This document shows, piece after piece, positions 6,988-14,488 of a stretch of DNA of 64,000 nt. Each line of letters begins with the position of its first letter. The first letter of the stretch is position 1. The stretch is from Erysipelotrichales bacterium (lineage in GTDB: Bacteria > Bacillota_I > Bacilli_A > Erysipelotrichales > Erysipelotrichaceae). The DNA lies in NCBI GenBank assembly GCA_910575705.1, contig CAJTFG010000001.1:62001-126000 (forward strand), given 5' to 3'. Made by a program: the position numbers and the translations under genes. The notes under the pieces were generated by a model. The model was not told where the DNA came from and made no database searches. It worked only from the letters and a program-made list of their open reading frames with translations.

Positions 6988-7167
6988 TTACAGCTGCTTG
7001 CAGTCACAGCCTACTTCAACAATGCAGTGATTATCCGCATTCGCGATCGGCGACCATACTGCATACCGAACGATGGTAACGATATTTCCGTCTATTTCCT
7101 TTTTCTGTTCACTGCCCAAATCGGTAATGAAGCATTTCCCCTTATTTCATTCTGTCCACTCTTCCAT
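6988..7167 (-). pseudogene. small gene interrupted by an in-frame TGA
   Basis: Not listed as an intact ORF, but the frame is convincing. ATG at 7165-7167 has a strong SD (GGGAGGGAG) five bases upstream. It reads MEEWTE, then TGA (7147-7149), then NKGKCFITDLGSEQKK, EIDGNIVTIVRYAVWSPIAN and ADNHCIVEVGCDCKQL before TAA. The distal part, with four cysteines and regular beta-like spacing, looks like real protein. It could be a nonsense-mutated gene, a sequencing error, or less likely a recoded codon. It lies 58 bases before the DUF2589 cluster on the same strand and may be its first gene. Confidence 0.5.
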
Positions 7168-7256
7168 GATTTCTCCCTCCCTCACCTTTACATAAACTAT
7201 GCACTTCATTGTATGCCTTGTTTTACCGGAATAAAACAGTGGAGCATATAAACAAA

Positions 7257-7282
7257 AACGGCATCGTTTATACGATACCGTT
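7257..7282 (-). terminator. terminator of mutY-nudix
   Basis: Minus strand: AACGGTATCG-loop-CGATGCCGTT (one G-T pair) followed by TTTGTTTAT. It lies 22 bases beyond the Nudix stop. The bases between here and 7167 hold no gene and presumably the promoter of the small gene and DUF2589 cluster. Confidence 0.75.
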
Positions 7283-7303
7283 CCCTTATTTTCATCTTTC
7301 CTA

Positions 7304-7876
7304 TCACGATGATCTCCGTAATATGCGATCGCTTTTTTCTATCAGTTTACGGTACAGAGGACGCATAGCCTCCTCTGTCACGTACATATCGATATCCTCT
7401 TTCGCGATCCATAAAACTCCGCTGTTCTCTTTAGGACATGCCCGCAGGCGCTGCTGTTCATCCCCTATACATAAAAACGTAATGTTGATATGCTTATGCG
7501 CTTTCACGAGCTTCCCTTTTCGCATATGCTCTTTTACCGGCAATATATCCACAGACAACATATCACTGCCGTAAAGATGTAAATTTTGTATCCCGGTTTC
7601 CTCATAAGCTTCTTTCAATGCTACATGAAGAAGATCCGCATCTCCATCCGCATGACCGCCGCACCATCCCCAAGAGCGGTATATATTATGATGAACCATA
7701 AGGACTTTACTATTATCGGCATTGACGATCCACGGGCTTACGGTAATATGGACACAGGCATTATTTCGGGTATAAAGATCCGCATACGTTTCCAGACAAA
7801 GGAGGATTTCTTTTTTATCCTTTTGTTCCTGCATATCCCATGGTTCATAATCCCGCAGAAGTTCTTTCAGCTTCAT
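7304..7876 (-). CDS. Nudix hydrolase
   Basis: 190 residues. The Nudix box is present as GGHADGDADLLHVALKEAYEETGI, matching Gx5Ex7REUxEExGU with A-Y in place of the usual R-E. These enzymes hydrolyse nucleoside diphosphates linked to another moiety; the substrate is not known. The gene starts within the end of mutY (ATGA, four-base overlap), so they are co-translated. This would fit a role in oxidised-nucleotide control, as for MutT partners of MutY, but that is inference. Confidence 0.85.
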   Translation of the reverse strand: MKLKELLRDYEPWDMQEQKDKKEILLCLETYADLYTRNNACVHITVSPWIVNADNSKVLMVHHNIYRSWGWCGGHADGDADLLHVALKEAYEETGIQNLHLYGSDMLSVDILPVKEHMRKGKLVKAHKHINITFLCIGDEQQRLRACPKENSGVLWIAKEDIDMYVTEEAMRPLYRKLIEKSDRILRRSS

Positions 7877-8928
7877 AAAATACCTCTTTCATACTGGAGT
7901 ACGGCATCCTTATATACCTTCCAGGCAGTCGGCAATGCATATTCTCTCTTCAATTGTTCTATAGAACACCATATTCCTTCCATATCGATCGCCTGATCAC
8001 AGACGATCAGAAACCCATGCATATGCCATTCGATATGCGAAAAGACATGCTTGGCATCATGCAGTGTATAGATCACTGCATGTGGATACCGCTTATGAAG
8101 TTCTTGCTTGCTGAGATAGCCTTCTTCACTTACAAATTCATACAGCCCAGGCAAAAGTCCTTCTTCTTTTCGCTTACGCAAAAGCACTTTTCCGTTATGA
8201 TAAAATACCAATACCGTTTTCTTTTCCTGCCGCCGTTTCTTCTTTGCACTCTTGTTAGGCAAACGCTGTGCTTCACCGCTTTGATACCCTATGCAGTTTT
8301 TCGCTAATGGGCAAATATTGCAGCGAGGCACACTGTTCGGCACACATACCAAGGCTCCGATCTCCATCAATGCCTGATTAAAGGCGGAACTTTCCCCTTC
8401 CGGTATATATTCCTTTATGATCTTTTGATATTTCTTTTTCGTCGCTTCTTTTAAGATATCATCTTCATCTACCAGTATTCTCGAAAACACCCGTAATACA
8501 TTGCCATCTACAGCCGGCACACATTCGCCATAGGCGATGGATGCGATCGCCCCCGCCGTATAAGAACCGATCCCCGGAAGCTGACAGAGCTGTTCATATG
8601 TTTTCGGAAGCTGTCCATGATGATCTTTCATACATTGTAACGCACATTTTTTCATATTACGGACACGATGATAATAGCCGAGTCCTTCCCATAGCTTGGC
8701 TAGTTTGTCATCCTCTGCATATGCCAATGCCTCTATATCCGGAAGTTCTCGTATAAATCGTTCAAAGTAAGGCTTTACAGCTTCTACTCTCGTCTGCTGA
8801 AGCATGATCTCCGATACCCACACCCGATAAGGAGTAGGTTCACTGCGCCATGGCAGAATGCGGGCATTTTCCGTAAACCAGCTAAGCAGATCATCACTGA
8901 ATTGTTTTGGGTCATGTTGATAATTCAT
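7873..8928 (-). CDS. mutY: A/G-specific adenine glycosylase
   Basis: 351 residues. MutY removes adenine mispaired with 8-oxoguanine. Visible features: HhH-GPD fold with VSEIMLQQTRVEAV (catalytic Glu near residue 40), LPGIGSYTAGAIASIAYG (HhH) and VPAVDGNVLRVFSR with the catalytic Asp. The [4Fe-4S] loop is CVPNSVPRCNICPLAKNC, that is C-x7-C-x2-C-x5-C, one residue longer than the E. coli C-x6-C. The C-terminal MutT-like 8-oxoG recognition domain follows (KTVLVFYHNGKVLLRKR). No SD precedes the ATG; a TATAAT ends six bases before it, so the message may be leaderless. Confidence 0.92.
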   Translation of the reverse strand: MNYQHDPKQFSDDLLSWFTENARILPWRSEPTPYRVWVSEIMLQQTRVEAVKPYFERFIRELPDIEALAYAEDDKLAKLWEGLGYYHRVRNMKKCALQCMKDHHGQLPKTYEQLCQLPGIGSYTAGAIASIAYGECVPAVDGNVLRVFSRILVDEDDILKEATKKKYQKIIKEYIPEGESSAFNQALMEIGALVCVPNSVPRCNICPLAKNCIGYQSGEAQRLPNKSAKKKRRQEKKTVLVFYHNGKVLLRKRKEEGLLPGLYEFVSEEGYLSKQELHKRYPHAVIYTLHDAKHVFSHIEWHMHGFLIVCDQAIDMEGIWCSIEQLKREYALPTAWKVYKDAVLQYERGIL

Positions 8929-8934
8929 GATAGT

Positions 8935-8940
8935 ATTATA
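8935..8940 (-). promoter_or_regulatory. extended -10 box directly upstream of mutY
   Basis: Minus strand TGTTATAAT (TGn plus TATAAT). Only six bases separate the -10 from the mutY ATG, which would put the transcription start at or next to the initiation codon. No convincing -35 was found. Confidence 0.5.
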
Positions 8941-8982
8941 ACATATACCGAAACAGCACAGGGGATCTTCATCCTCATTTCA

Positions 8983-9007
8983 TAAAAAAGCATGCGTAAA
9001 CGCATGC
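8983..9007 (-). terminator. terminator of csoR-copA
   Basis: Minus strand: GCATGCG-TTTA-CGCATGC (8990-9007) followed by TTTTTTATG. Confidence 0.75.
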
Positions 9008-9013
9008 ATGTGA

Positions 9014-11428
9014 TCATTTAAAATATCGCAGACGCAGAGCGTTTGTCACAACGCTCACCGAACTGAATGCCATCGCCGCTCCGGCAAAGACCGGAGAAAG
9101 CAGCGGACCGCCAAAGACATGCAGCAAACCGGCAGCGATCGGAATCCCTAATGCATTATAGAAAAATGCCCAAAACAGGTTTTGTTTGATATTTCGGATG
9201 ACCGCCTTGGATAAGCGGATCGCCTGTAAGACATCGCGAAGATCATTTTTTACCAATACAACGTCGGCGGATTCAATAGCGACATCGCTGCCGCTGCCGA
9301 TCGCGATCCCCACATCGGCTTTTGCCAAAGCTACCGCATCGTTAATACCGTCTCCGACCATCGCCGTAACAGAACCGTCCTTCTGCAGCTCTTCTATACG
9401 CGCTCCCTTTTGATCCGGAAGCACCTGTGCGATGACATGATCGATCCCGGCCTGTGCTGCGATCGCTTGTGCGGTGATCTCGTTATCTCCGGTCATCATG
9501 ATAACGTCGATTCCCTGTTTCCGCAAACCGGCAACCACTTCCTTTGACTCCGGTTTGATTTCGTCTGCTATCGCAATCAATCCCAGCACATCACTTCCCC
9601 ATGCTGCCCATATCACCGTTTTCCCCTGCCGCAAGTAGATTTCTTCCTGTTCTTTATAAACGGAGATATCCACACCGGCATCTTGCATTAACGCTTCATT
9701 CCCAAGGTAAGCCGGACGATGTTCATATTCTCCGTACATTCCCTTGCCATTCAATGTTTTTATATTCTCTGCGGCATATGCCTGCAGTCCCATAACTTCT
9801 AACTTTTCCAATACCGCAGTTGCCAGCGGATGCCGAGAACCCTGTTCCAACGCTCCGGCTAAACACATCAAAAGAGCTTCATCCTCTGCCTTCATATCGG
9901 TAACGACCGGCTTGCCGATCGTCAGCGTACCCGTTTTATCAAACACGATCTTCTGTACATGGCATGTTTCCTCTAAGGCCTCTCCGCTCTTCATAAAAAC
10001 GCCCATCTGCGCCGCTTTACCGGTACCTACCATAATCGCCGTCGGTGTCGCAAGACCCAAAGCACATGGACAGGCAATCACGAGAACACTTACAAAGATC
10101 GTCAATGAAAAGGCGATATCCTGTTCTATCAAATACCATACAACAGCTGCAACCAAAGCGATGCTCATTACCGCCGGTACGAAAAACAACGATATGCGAT
10201 CGGCGATCCTGGCGATCGGCGCTTTCTTGCTCTGTGCATCTTCTACCATTTGTATGATCTTGGATAACGTGGAATCCGCCTCTATAGCCGATACTTTAAC
10301 CATAAGCCGTCCATCCAGATTCGTCGTTCCTCCGATTACTTTATCATCGATCCCCTTATCTACCGGCATGCTTTCTCCGGTCAGCATGCTCTCATCAATG
10401 CTACCGCTTCCGGATACGATTACACCATCCAGCGGAATGTGATCCCCTGCTTTTACAACCAGAATATCCCCGATGCTGACTTCATCGATATCCACTTCCA
10501 TCTCCTGCTCGTTTTTCCAAAGCAATGCAGTAGAAGGACGCAGCGATAAAAGAGCGGAAATAGCCCCGGTCGTTTTCTTTTTCGACAAGCTTTCCAGATG
10601 TTTACCGAACATCACAAGCGCAACGACTACACCGGCAGACTCGAAATAAAGCGAATGTACAGCATGAAGATCGCCCTGCATGATCTGAAATAAAGAAAAC
10701 AAGCTGTACAAATACGCACTGCCGGTTCCGATGGCAACAAGCGTATCCATATTAGGAGCTTTATGAAATAACGCCTTGATACCATGCGTGAAAAAACGAT
10801 TTCCGATGCCTAAAATAATCGTTGCCAAAACAAACTGAATCAAAGCGAAATTCAAAGGATGCGTATTATAATGAATGATATCCGGCAAAGGAAGCTCGAT
10901 GGAACCCAGCATATGACTCATACCGATATACAATAGCAGCAATGCCAGTATAAGCGTCACATAAATCTTCGTATACCGCTCTTTTTTTATCTCTTCCTGT
11001 TCCTGCTGTTTTACCTTCCCGTGATATCCGCCCTTTTCTATCGCATGTAAAATTTCCGTTAATTTGATACGCTTCGCATCAAAGGTGATCACGGCGCTGT
11101 TCATGACCAAATTGACGCTTGCCTCTTCCATCCCCGGAAGACGCTGTAATATCCGTTCCACAGCAGCGGCACAAGAAGCACAGCTCATACCTTCTACATC
11201 CAGCTGTACGGTTTTCAGCTGCTGTATATCGGATATGCAGAAACCCGCTTTCTGTAAAGCCGCATTGCAGGCATCTATCGATACTTCTTCATCCGATGTG
11301 ATGCTAACCTGATTCATCACCAGATTCACTTCTGCTTTAGAAATATGTTCATCGCGTTTTAAAATACGCTCTACGGCAGCTGCACAAGAAGCACAGCTCA
11401 TACCTTCCACATGATATGTCTTTTCCAT
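9014..11428 (-). CDS. copA: copper-exporting P1B-type ATPase
   Basis: 804 residues. Two N-terminal HMA domains each carry GMSCASC (cysteines near residues 12/15 and 83/86). Then come the P1B membrane helices, the actuator motif TGES, the membrane CPC ion site (IACPCALGLATP, about residue 453), the phosphorylation site DKTGT (about 496), the HP motif in QGSRHPLA and the hinge VGDGINDAVALAKADVGIAIG (about 691). The FFYNALGIPIAAG motif in the penultimate helix fits Cu(I) selectivity. It pumps Cu(I) out of the cytoplasm. It follows csoR by eight bases in one operon, under the CsoR-type operator at 11711-11726. Confidence 0.95.
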   Translation of the reverse strand: MEKTYHVEGMSCASCAAAVERILKRDEHISKAEVNLVMNQVSITSDEEVSIDACNAALQKAGFCISDIQQLKTVQLDVEGMSCASCAAAVERILQRLPGMEEASVNLVMNSAVITFDAKRIKLTEILHAIEKGGYHGKVKQQEQEEIKKERYTKIYVTLILALLLLYIGMSHMLGSIELPLPDIIHYNTHPLNFALIQFVLATIILGIGNRFFTHGIKALFHKAPNMDTLVAIGTGSAYLYSLFSLFQIMQGDLHAVHSLYFESAGVVVALVMFGKHLESLSKKKTTGAISALLSLRPSTALLWKNEQEMEVDIDEVSIGDILVVKAGDHIPLDGVIVSGSGSIDESMLTGESMPVDKGIDDKVIGGTTNLDGRLMVKVSAIEADSTLSKIIQMVEDAQSKKAPIARIADRISLFFVPAVMSIALVAAVVWYLIEQDIAFSLTIFVSVLVIACPCALGLATPTAIMVGTGKAAQMGVFMKSGEALEETCHVQKIVFDKTGTLTIGKPVVTDMKAEDEALLMCLAGALEQGSRHPLATAVLEKLEVMGLQAYAAENIKTLNGKGMYGEYEHRPAYLGNEALMQDAGVDISVYKEQEEIYLRQGKTVIWAAWGSDVLGLIAIADEIKPESKEVVAGLRKQGIDVIMMTGDNEITAQAIAAQAGIDHVIAQVLPDQKGARIEELQKDGSVTAMVGDGINDAVALAKADVGIAIGSGSDVAIESADVVLVKNDLRDVLQAIRLSKAVIRNIKQNLFWAFFYNALGIPIAAGLLHVFGGPLLSPVFAGAAMAFSSVSVVTNALRLRYFK

Positions 11429-11436
11429 AAAACCTC

Positions 11437-11700
11437 CTATTTCATGATTTTCGCAAGTAGCATTTCGATCTCTTGGATCTTCTCTTCACTCTCTTTTCCG
11501 GACATCGCATGCTTGACACAACTGTTCAAGTGCCCGGTTAGTATGTGCAGGTTCGCTTTTTTCAATAATGCATTGCTGGCAAGGATCTGATTGGAAATAT
11601 CGATGCAGTATCGTTCTTCCTCGATCATATGAATAATTCCTTCTATTTGACCTTTTGCCGTTTTTAAATTCTGCAATGCCTGTTCTCGCTCTTTCGTCAT
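11437..11700 (-). CDS. csoR: copper-sensing repressor CsoR
   Basis: 87 residues, an all-helical CsoR/RcnR-family regulator. The Cu(I) ligands expected of CsoR are visible: a Cys in ERYCIDI, and H-x3-C in GHLNSC on the next helix. Cu(I) binding releases the protein from DNA. The start at 11700 (MTKEREQ) is chosen because GGGGGAGG lies five bases upstream; the frame's earlier GTG lies between that SD and this ATG. It is the first gene of the csoR-copA operon and probably represses itself through the palindrome between the promoter and the SD. Confidence 0.92.
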   Translation of the reverse strand: MTKEREQALQNLKTAKGQIEGIIHMIEEERYCIDISNQILASNALLKKANLHILTGHLNSCVKHAMSGKESEEKIQEIEMLLAKIMK

Positions 11701-11710
11701 AAACACCTCC

Positions 11711-11726
11711 CCCTACGGGTGTAGGG
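11711..11726 (-). promoter_or_regulatory. probable CsoR operator
   Basis: Perfect inverted repeat CCCTAC-ACCC-GTAGGG, a GC-rich core like known CsoR boxes (TACCC…GGGTA). It lies between the -10 and the csoR SD, where a bound repressor would block the polymerase. Confidence 0.75.
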
Positions 11727-11736
11727 CTATGCTCTT

Positions 11737-11765
11737 ATCATATCCCTATTACCGTTCTATGTCAA
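11737..11765 (-). promoter_or_regulatory. csoR-copA promoter
   Basis: Minus strand: consensus -35 TTGACA (11760-11765), 17-base spacer, -10 TATGAT (11737-11742). The strongest housekeeping promoter in the window. Confidence 0.85.
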
Positions 11766-11777
11766 CGATCATGATCT

Positions 11778-11801
11778 AAAAAAAGACATGTTTCCATGTC
11801 C
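11778..11801 (-). terminator. deoD terminator
   Basis: Minus strand: GACATG-GAAA-CATGTC (11785-11800) followed by seven T. It separates deoD from the csoR promoter. Confidence 0.8.
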
Positions 11802-11842
11802 TTTCATATTTTTTTCTTCCAAACTCATCATCAAACGTACTC

Positions 11843-12562
11843 TCATACGATACGGACTGCCGCCTCCAATGCGACAAGCATCATTTGGTCAAAGGAAGTT
11901 TCTCTCTCTTTTGGGGAAATAGCGCTTTCCTTTACCAAAGAATCCGATACGCTTAACAGACAAGCTGCCTTTTTGTCGGCCATGCGTGCATTATGAAAGA
12001 GCGCAAAGCTTTCCATATCCACGCATATACAGCCATGTTGCTTATAAAACTGCGGAAATTGATCTACATGATCTTCATAATAAAACACATCACTGGAATG
12101 CACTCTTCCCTTTATCAACGGTATCGACTGTGCATCGGCGCTTTTTTGAAGCATTTCATTCAATAAAGGATCCGGATGCTGAATATCCGCCATGTCACCT
12201 CCCTGACATCTGGCAAAACTCGATTCACTCCAACAGTCTTCCGTAAGAACGATATCGTACAAATTCAGTTCCGGTGCATATGCTCCACAAGAACCGATAC
12301 GAATGATCGCATCCACATCATAGAAATGAAAAAGTTCATACGAATAAATACCGATGCTCGGCATTCCCATGCCGCTTCCCATGACAGTCACCCGTTTTCC
12401 CTTATACGTTCCGCTGTAACAGAGCATATTACGCACCTGACTGCACAATACGGCATCTTGTAAATATGTCTGCGCAATATAACGAGCGCGCAGCGGATCC
12501 CCCGGCATTAATACGACCTTTGCGATATCTTCTCTTTTCGCTTCATTATGCGGCGTTGTCAT
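11843..12562 (-). CDS. deoD: purine-nucleoside phosphorylase, hexameric type
   Basis: 239 residues of the trimeric/hexameric PNP family: MTTPHNEAKREDIAKVVLMPGDPLRA at the N-terminus, GSGMGMPSIGIYSYEL, IRIGSCGAY, the nucleoside-binding VDMESFAL and a C-terminal SDSL with the catalytic-region aspartate. It cleaves purine (deoxy)nucleosides with phosphate in salvage. Length is standard (about 235). The start at 12562 is taken because AAGGAGG lies eight bases upstream, while the frame's earlier ATG abuts the SD. An extended -10 (TGCTATAAT, 12583-12588) precedes it. It stands alone. Confidence 0.93.
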   Translation of the reverse strand: MTTPHNEAKREDIAKVVLMPGDPLRARYIAQTYLQDAVLCSQVRNMLCYSGTYKGKRVTVMGSGMGMPSIGIYSYELFHFYDVDAIIRIGSCGAYAPELNLYDIVLTEDCWSESSFARCQGGDMADIQHPDPLLNEMLQKSADAQSIPLIKGRVHSSDVFYYEDHVDQFPQFYKQHGCICVDMESFALFHNARMADKKAACLLSVSDSLVKESAISPKERETSFDQMMLVALEAAVRIV

Positions 12563-12582
12563 AAGCATCCTCCTTTTTTATT

Positions 12583-12588
12583 ATTATA
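12583..12588 (-). promoter_or_regulatory. deoD extended -10
   Basis: Minus strand TGCTATAAT about 20 bases upstream of the deoD ATG. The -35 region is weak. Confidence 0.5.
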
Positions 12589-12643
12589 GCATATTCCTTC
12601 TATACAGCACATAAAGAGTGCGATCATGCACATCATAATCATA

Positions 12644-12679
12644 ACGGCACTTGCAGGCTGGTGCCGTTTGTCTTACAAT
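12644..12679 (+). promoter_or_regulatory. pepF promoter with flanking inverted repeat
   Basis: -35 TTGCAG (12651-12656), 17-base spacer, -10 TACAAT (12674-12679). The -35 lies in the loop of a perfect 7-base inverted repeat, ACGGCAC (12644-12650) and GTGCCGT (12661-12667). The repeat could be an operator; its binding protein is unknown. Confidence 0.6.
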
Positions 12680-12699
12680 TAGAAACAAGAGGTGCTACT

Positions 12700-14466
12700 A
12701 TGGAAACAATACCAACACAATATACATGGGATCTGGAAGCGATGTTTGCTTCACAGGAAGAATTCGATGAACAGATGAAGGAAGCGAAAAAGCTTCTTTG
12801 GGAGCTGAAAGCTATGGAAGGACATATATGTGATTCCATACAATCCTTTTGTTCCTATATGGATAAGGATGAACTTCTGGGATGCTTTTTGGAAGATCTG
12901 GTCGTCTATGCCAAGATGAGTACCGATGTCACCGCAAGCGATGAAGCCAAACAAAAAAATTTAGCCGCAGCTATGACCCTCATGCAGCAAGCTTCTATCG
13001 AACTGAATTTCGCATCTTTAGAGCTTATTCACCATAAAGATACGATCCAGACATATCTCGCACAGGATGTATGCAAAGACTATCGTTTTCCGATGTATGA
13101 GCTCTTCCGCACGTTGCCGCATCGTTTAAGCGATGAACAGGAACAGCTGTTAAGCGAGGTACAGGAACTGACATCCGCCGCACAGGAAACCTTTCAGAGC
13201 TTTCGTGTGGAATTTGAGCCGGTCATCGTAGACGGAAAAGAAGAATTCCTCAACGGAGCTACTTACCATGAATTTCTGAAAAACAAAAACGAGACGGTCC
13301 GTAAAGAAGCGTTTGAAAAATATTTTAAAGAATACAAGCGCTATGAAAATGTTTTTGCCAACTTGTTGGTCACTCATGCGAAAGGACAGGTGTTCCATGC
13401 CCGTCAACGGCATTACCAAAGCGCATTGGAAGCCTCTTTATTTCAAGATGAGGCTACCGCAGAACTGTTTCACAATGTATTAGATATGGCAAACAAAAAA
13501 TATCACAGCTACCTTCATGAATACTATCATATGAAAAAAGAATTGCTTCATCTTACAGAACAGCATGTTTATGATATCGCATTGGAAATGAGCGATGATG
13601 TTCAGCAAACCTATACGATCGAAGAATGCTTCGACATCCTGTATCAGGCATTGCAGCCTTTGGGAGATGAATACGTTTCTCTGCTTCGCAAAGCAAAAGA
13701 AGAGCGCTGGATCGATTTCTATCCAAGCAAAGAAAAGCGTACCGGCGCTTATTCCTGGGGAACATACCGTTCTCATCCTTATATCCTCACCAATTTTACC
13801 GGCAGCTACGAATCACTCAGCACGCTGGCACATGAACTGGGACATTCCATGCATTCTTATTTTTCCAATCGTGCAAACCGGCCAATGCTGGCAGGATATA
13901 AGATCTTTGTTGCGGAAGTTGCCAGTACGGTGAATGAAATCCTTCTGAACCGCTACTTATTAGATCATACTACAGATGAAAAAGTAAAATGCAGCATCCT
14001 CGCTGATCTTATGGATCAGCTGATCGGAACCTTGTATCGTCAGCCGATGTTTGCAAAATTTGAAGAACAGCTGCATACATGGGTACAAAATCGGGAACCG
14101 GTATCCTCTTCCCGTTTAACGGACTATTATTGGAAATTAAATCAGGAGTACTTCGGAGATGCCGTTATCGTCGATGAATTACAGAAATACGGCTGTTATT
14201 ACATCCCTCATTTCTACTATAATTTCTATGTATACAAATATACCCTCGGCATGTCGGTAGCTCTTAGCTTCGCAAACGAAATCCTCAAGGGCAATACACA
14301 GCCTTATTTGGACTTTCTTCATAAAGGAGGAAGCGAACCGTGCATAGAAGAACTGAAACAGGCAGGAGTAGATCCATGTAAGGAAAAGGTATATGAAGAT
14401 GCTTTCACGTTCTTTAAAAAGACCATGGATGAATTTTATGACATCTATACATCCGTACATAAATAA
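12700..14466 (+). CDS. pepF: oligoendopeptidase F (M3B zinc metallopeptidase)
   Basis: 588 residues, close to the usual 600. The zinc site is HELGHSMHSYF (HExxH, about residue 377) with a downstream glutamate in FVAEVASTVNEILL, and the C-terminal active-site tyrosines lie in YYIPHFYYNFYVYKYTLG. It cleaves intracellular oligopeptides. The start at 12700 (METIPTQYTWDLEAMF) is chosen because AGAGGTG lies five bases upstream; the earlier in-frame ATG overlaps the -10 region. It is a lone plus-strand gene, divergent from deoD and convergent with the LRR gene. Confidence 0.92.
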   Translation: METIPTQYTWDLEAMFASQEEFDEQMKEAKKLLWELKAMEGHICDSIQSFCSYMDKDELLGCFLEDLVVYAKMSTDVTASDEAKQKNLAAAMTLMQQASIELNFASLELIHHKDTIQTYLAQDVCKDYRFPMYELFRTLPHRLSDEQEQLLSEVQELTSAAQETFQSFRVEFEPVIVDGKEEFLNGATYHEFLKNKNETVRKEAFEKYFKEYKRYENVFANLLVTHAKGQVFHARQRHYQSALEASLFQDEATAELFHNVLDMANKKYHSYLHEYYHMKKELLHLTEQHVYDIALEMSDDVQQTYTIEECFDILYQALQPLGDEYVSLLRKAKEERWIDFYPSKEKRTGAYSWGTYRSHPYILTNFTGSYESLSTLAHELGHSMHSYFSNRANRPMLAGYKIFVAEVASTVNEILLNRYLLDHTTDEKVKCSILADLMDQLIGTLYRQPMFAKFEEQLHTWVQNREPVSSSRLTDYYWKLNQEYFGDAVIVDELQKYGCYYIPHFYYNFYVYKYTLGMSVALSFANEILKGNTQPYLDFLHKGGSEPCIEELKQAGVDPCKEKVYEDAFTFFKKTMDEFYDIYTSVHK

Positions 14467-14488
14467 AAGTCAGCAAATGCTGACTTTT
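14465..14488. terminator. bidirectional terminator between pepF and the LRR gene
   Basis: AAAAGTCAGC-AAAT-GCTGACTTTT: a 10-pair hairpin with A/T flanks that can serve both convergent genes. It overlaps the LRR stop codon. Confidence 0.85.

Noticed and set aside
7147-7149. Selenocysteine at the in-frame TGA
   Set aside because: The nearby stem is weak and encloses the TGA; no SECIS-like loop at the usual distance. Kept only as one option in the finding.
7027-7251. 74-residue plus-strand ORF
   Set aside because: No SD, and it is antisense to the better-supported small gene at 6988-7167.
9186-10442. Plus-strand ORFs antisense to copA
   Set aside because: They are low-complexity shadows of copA codons with no SD.
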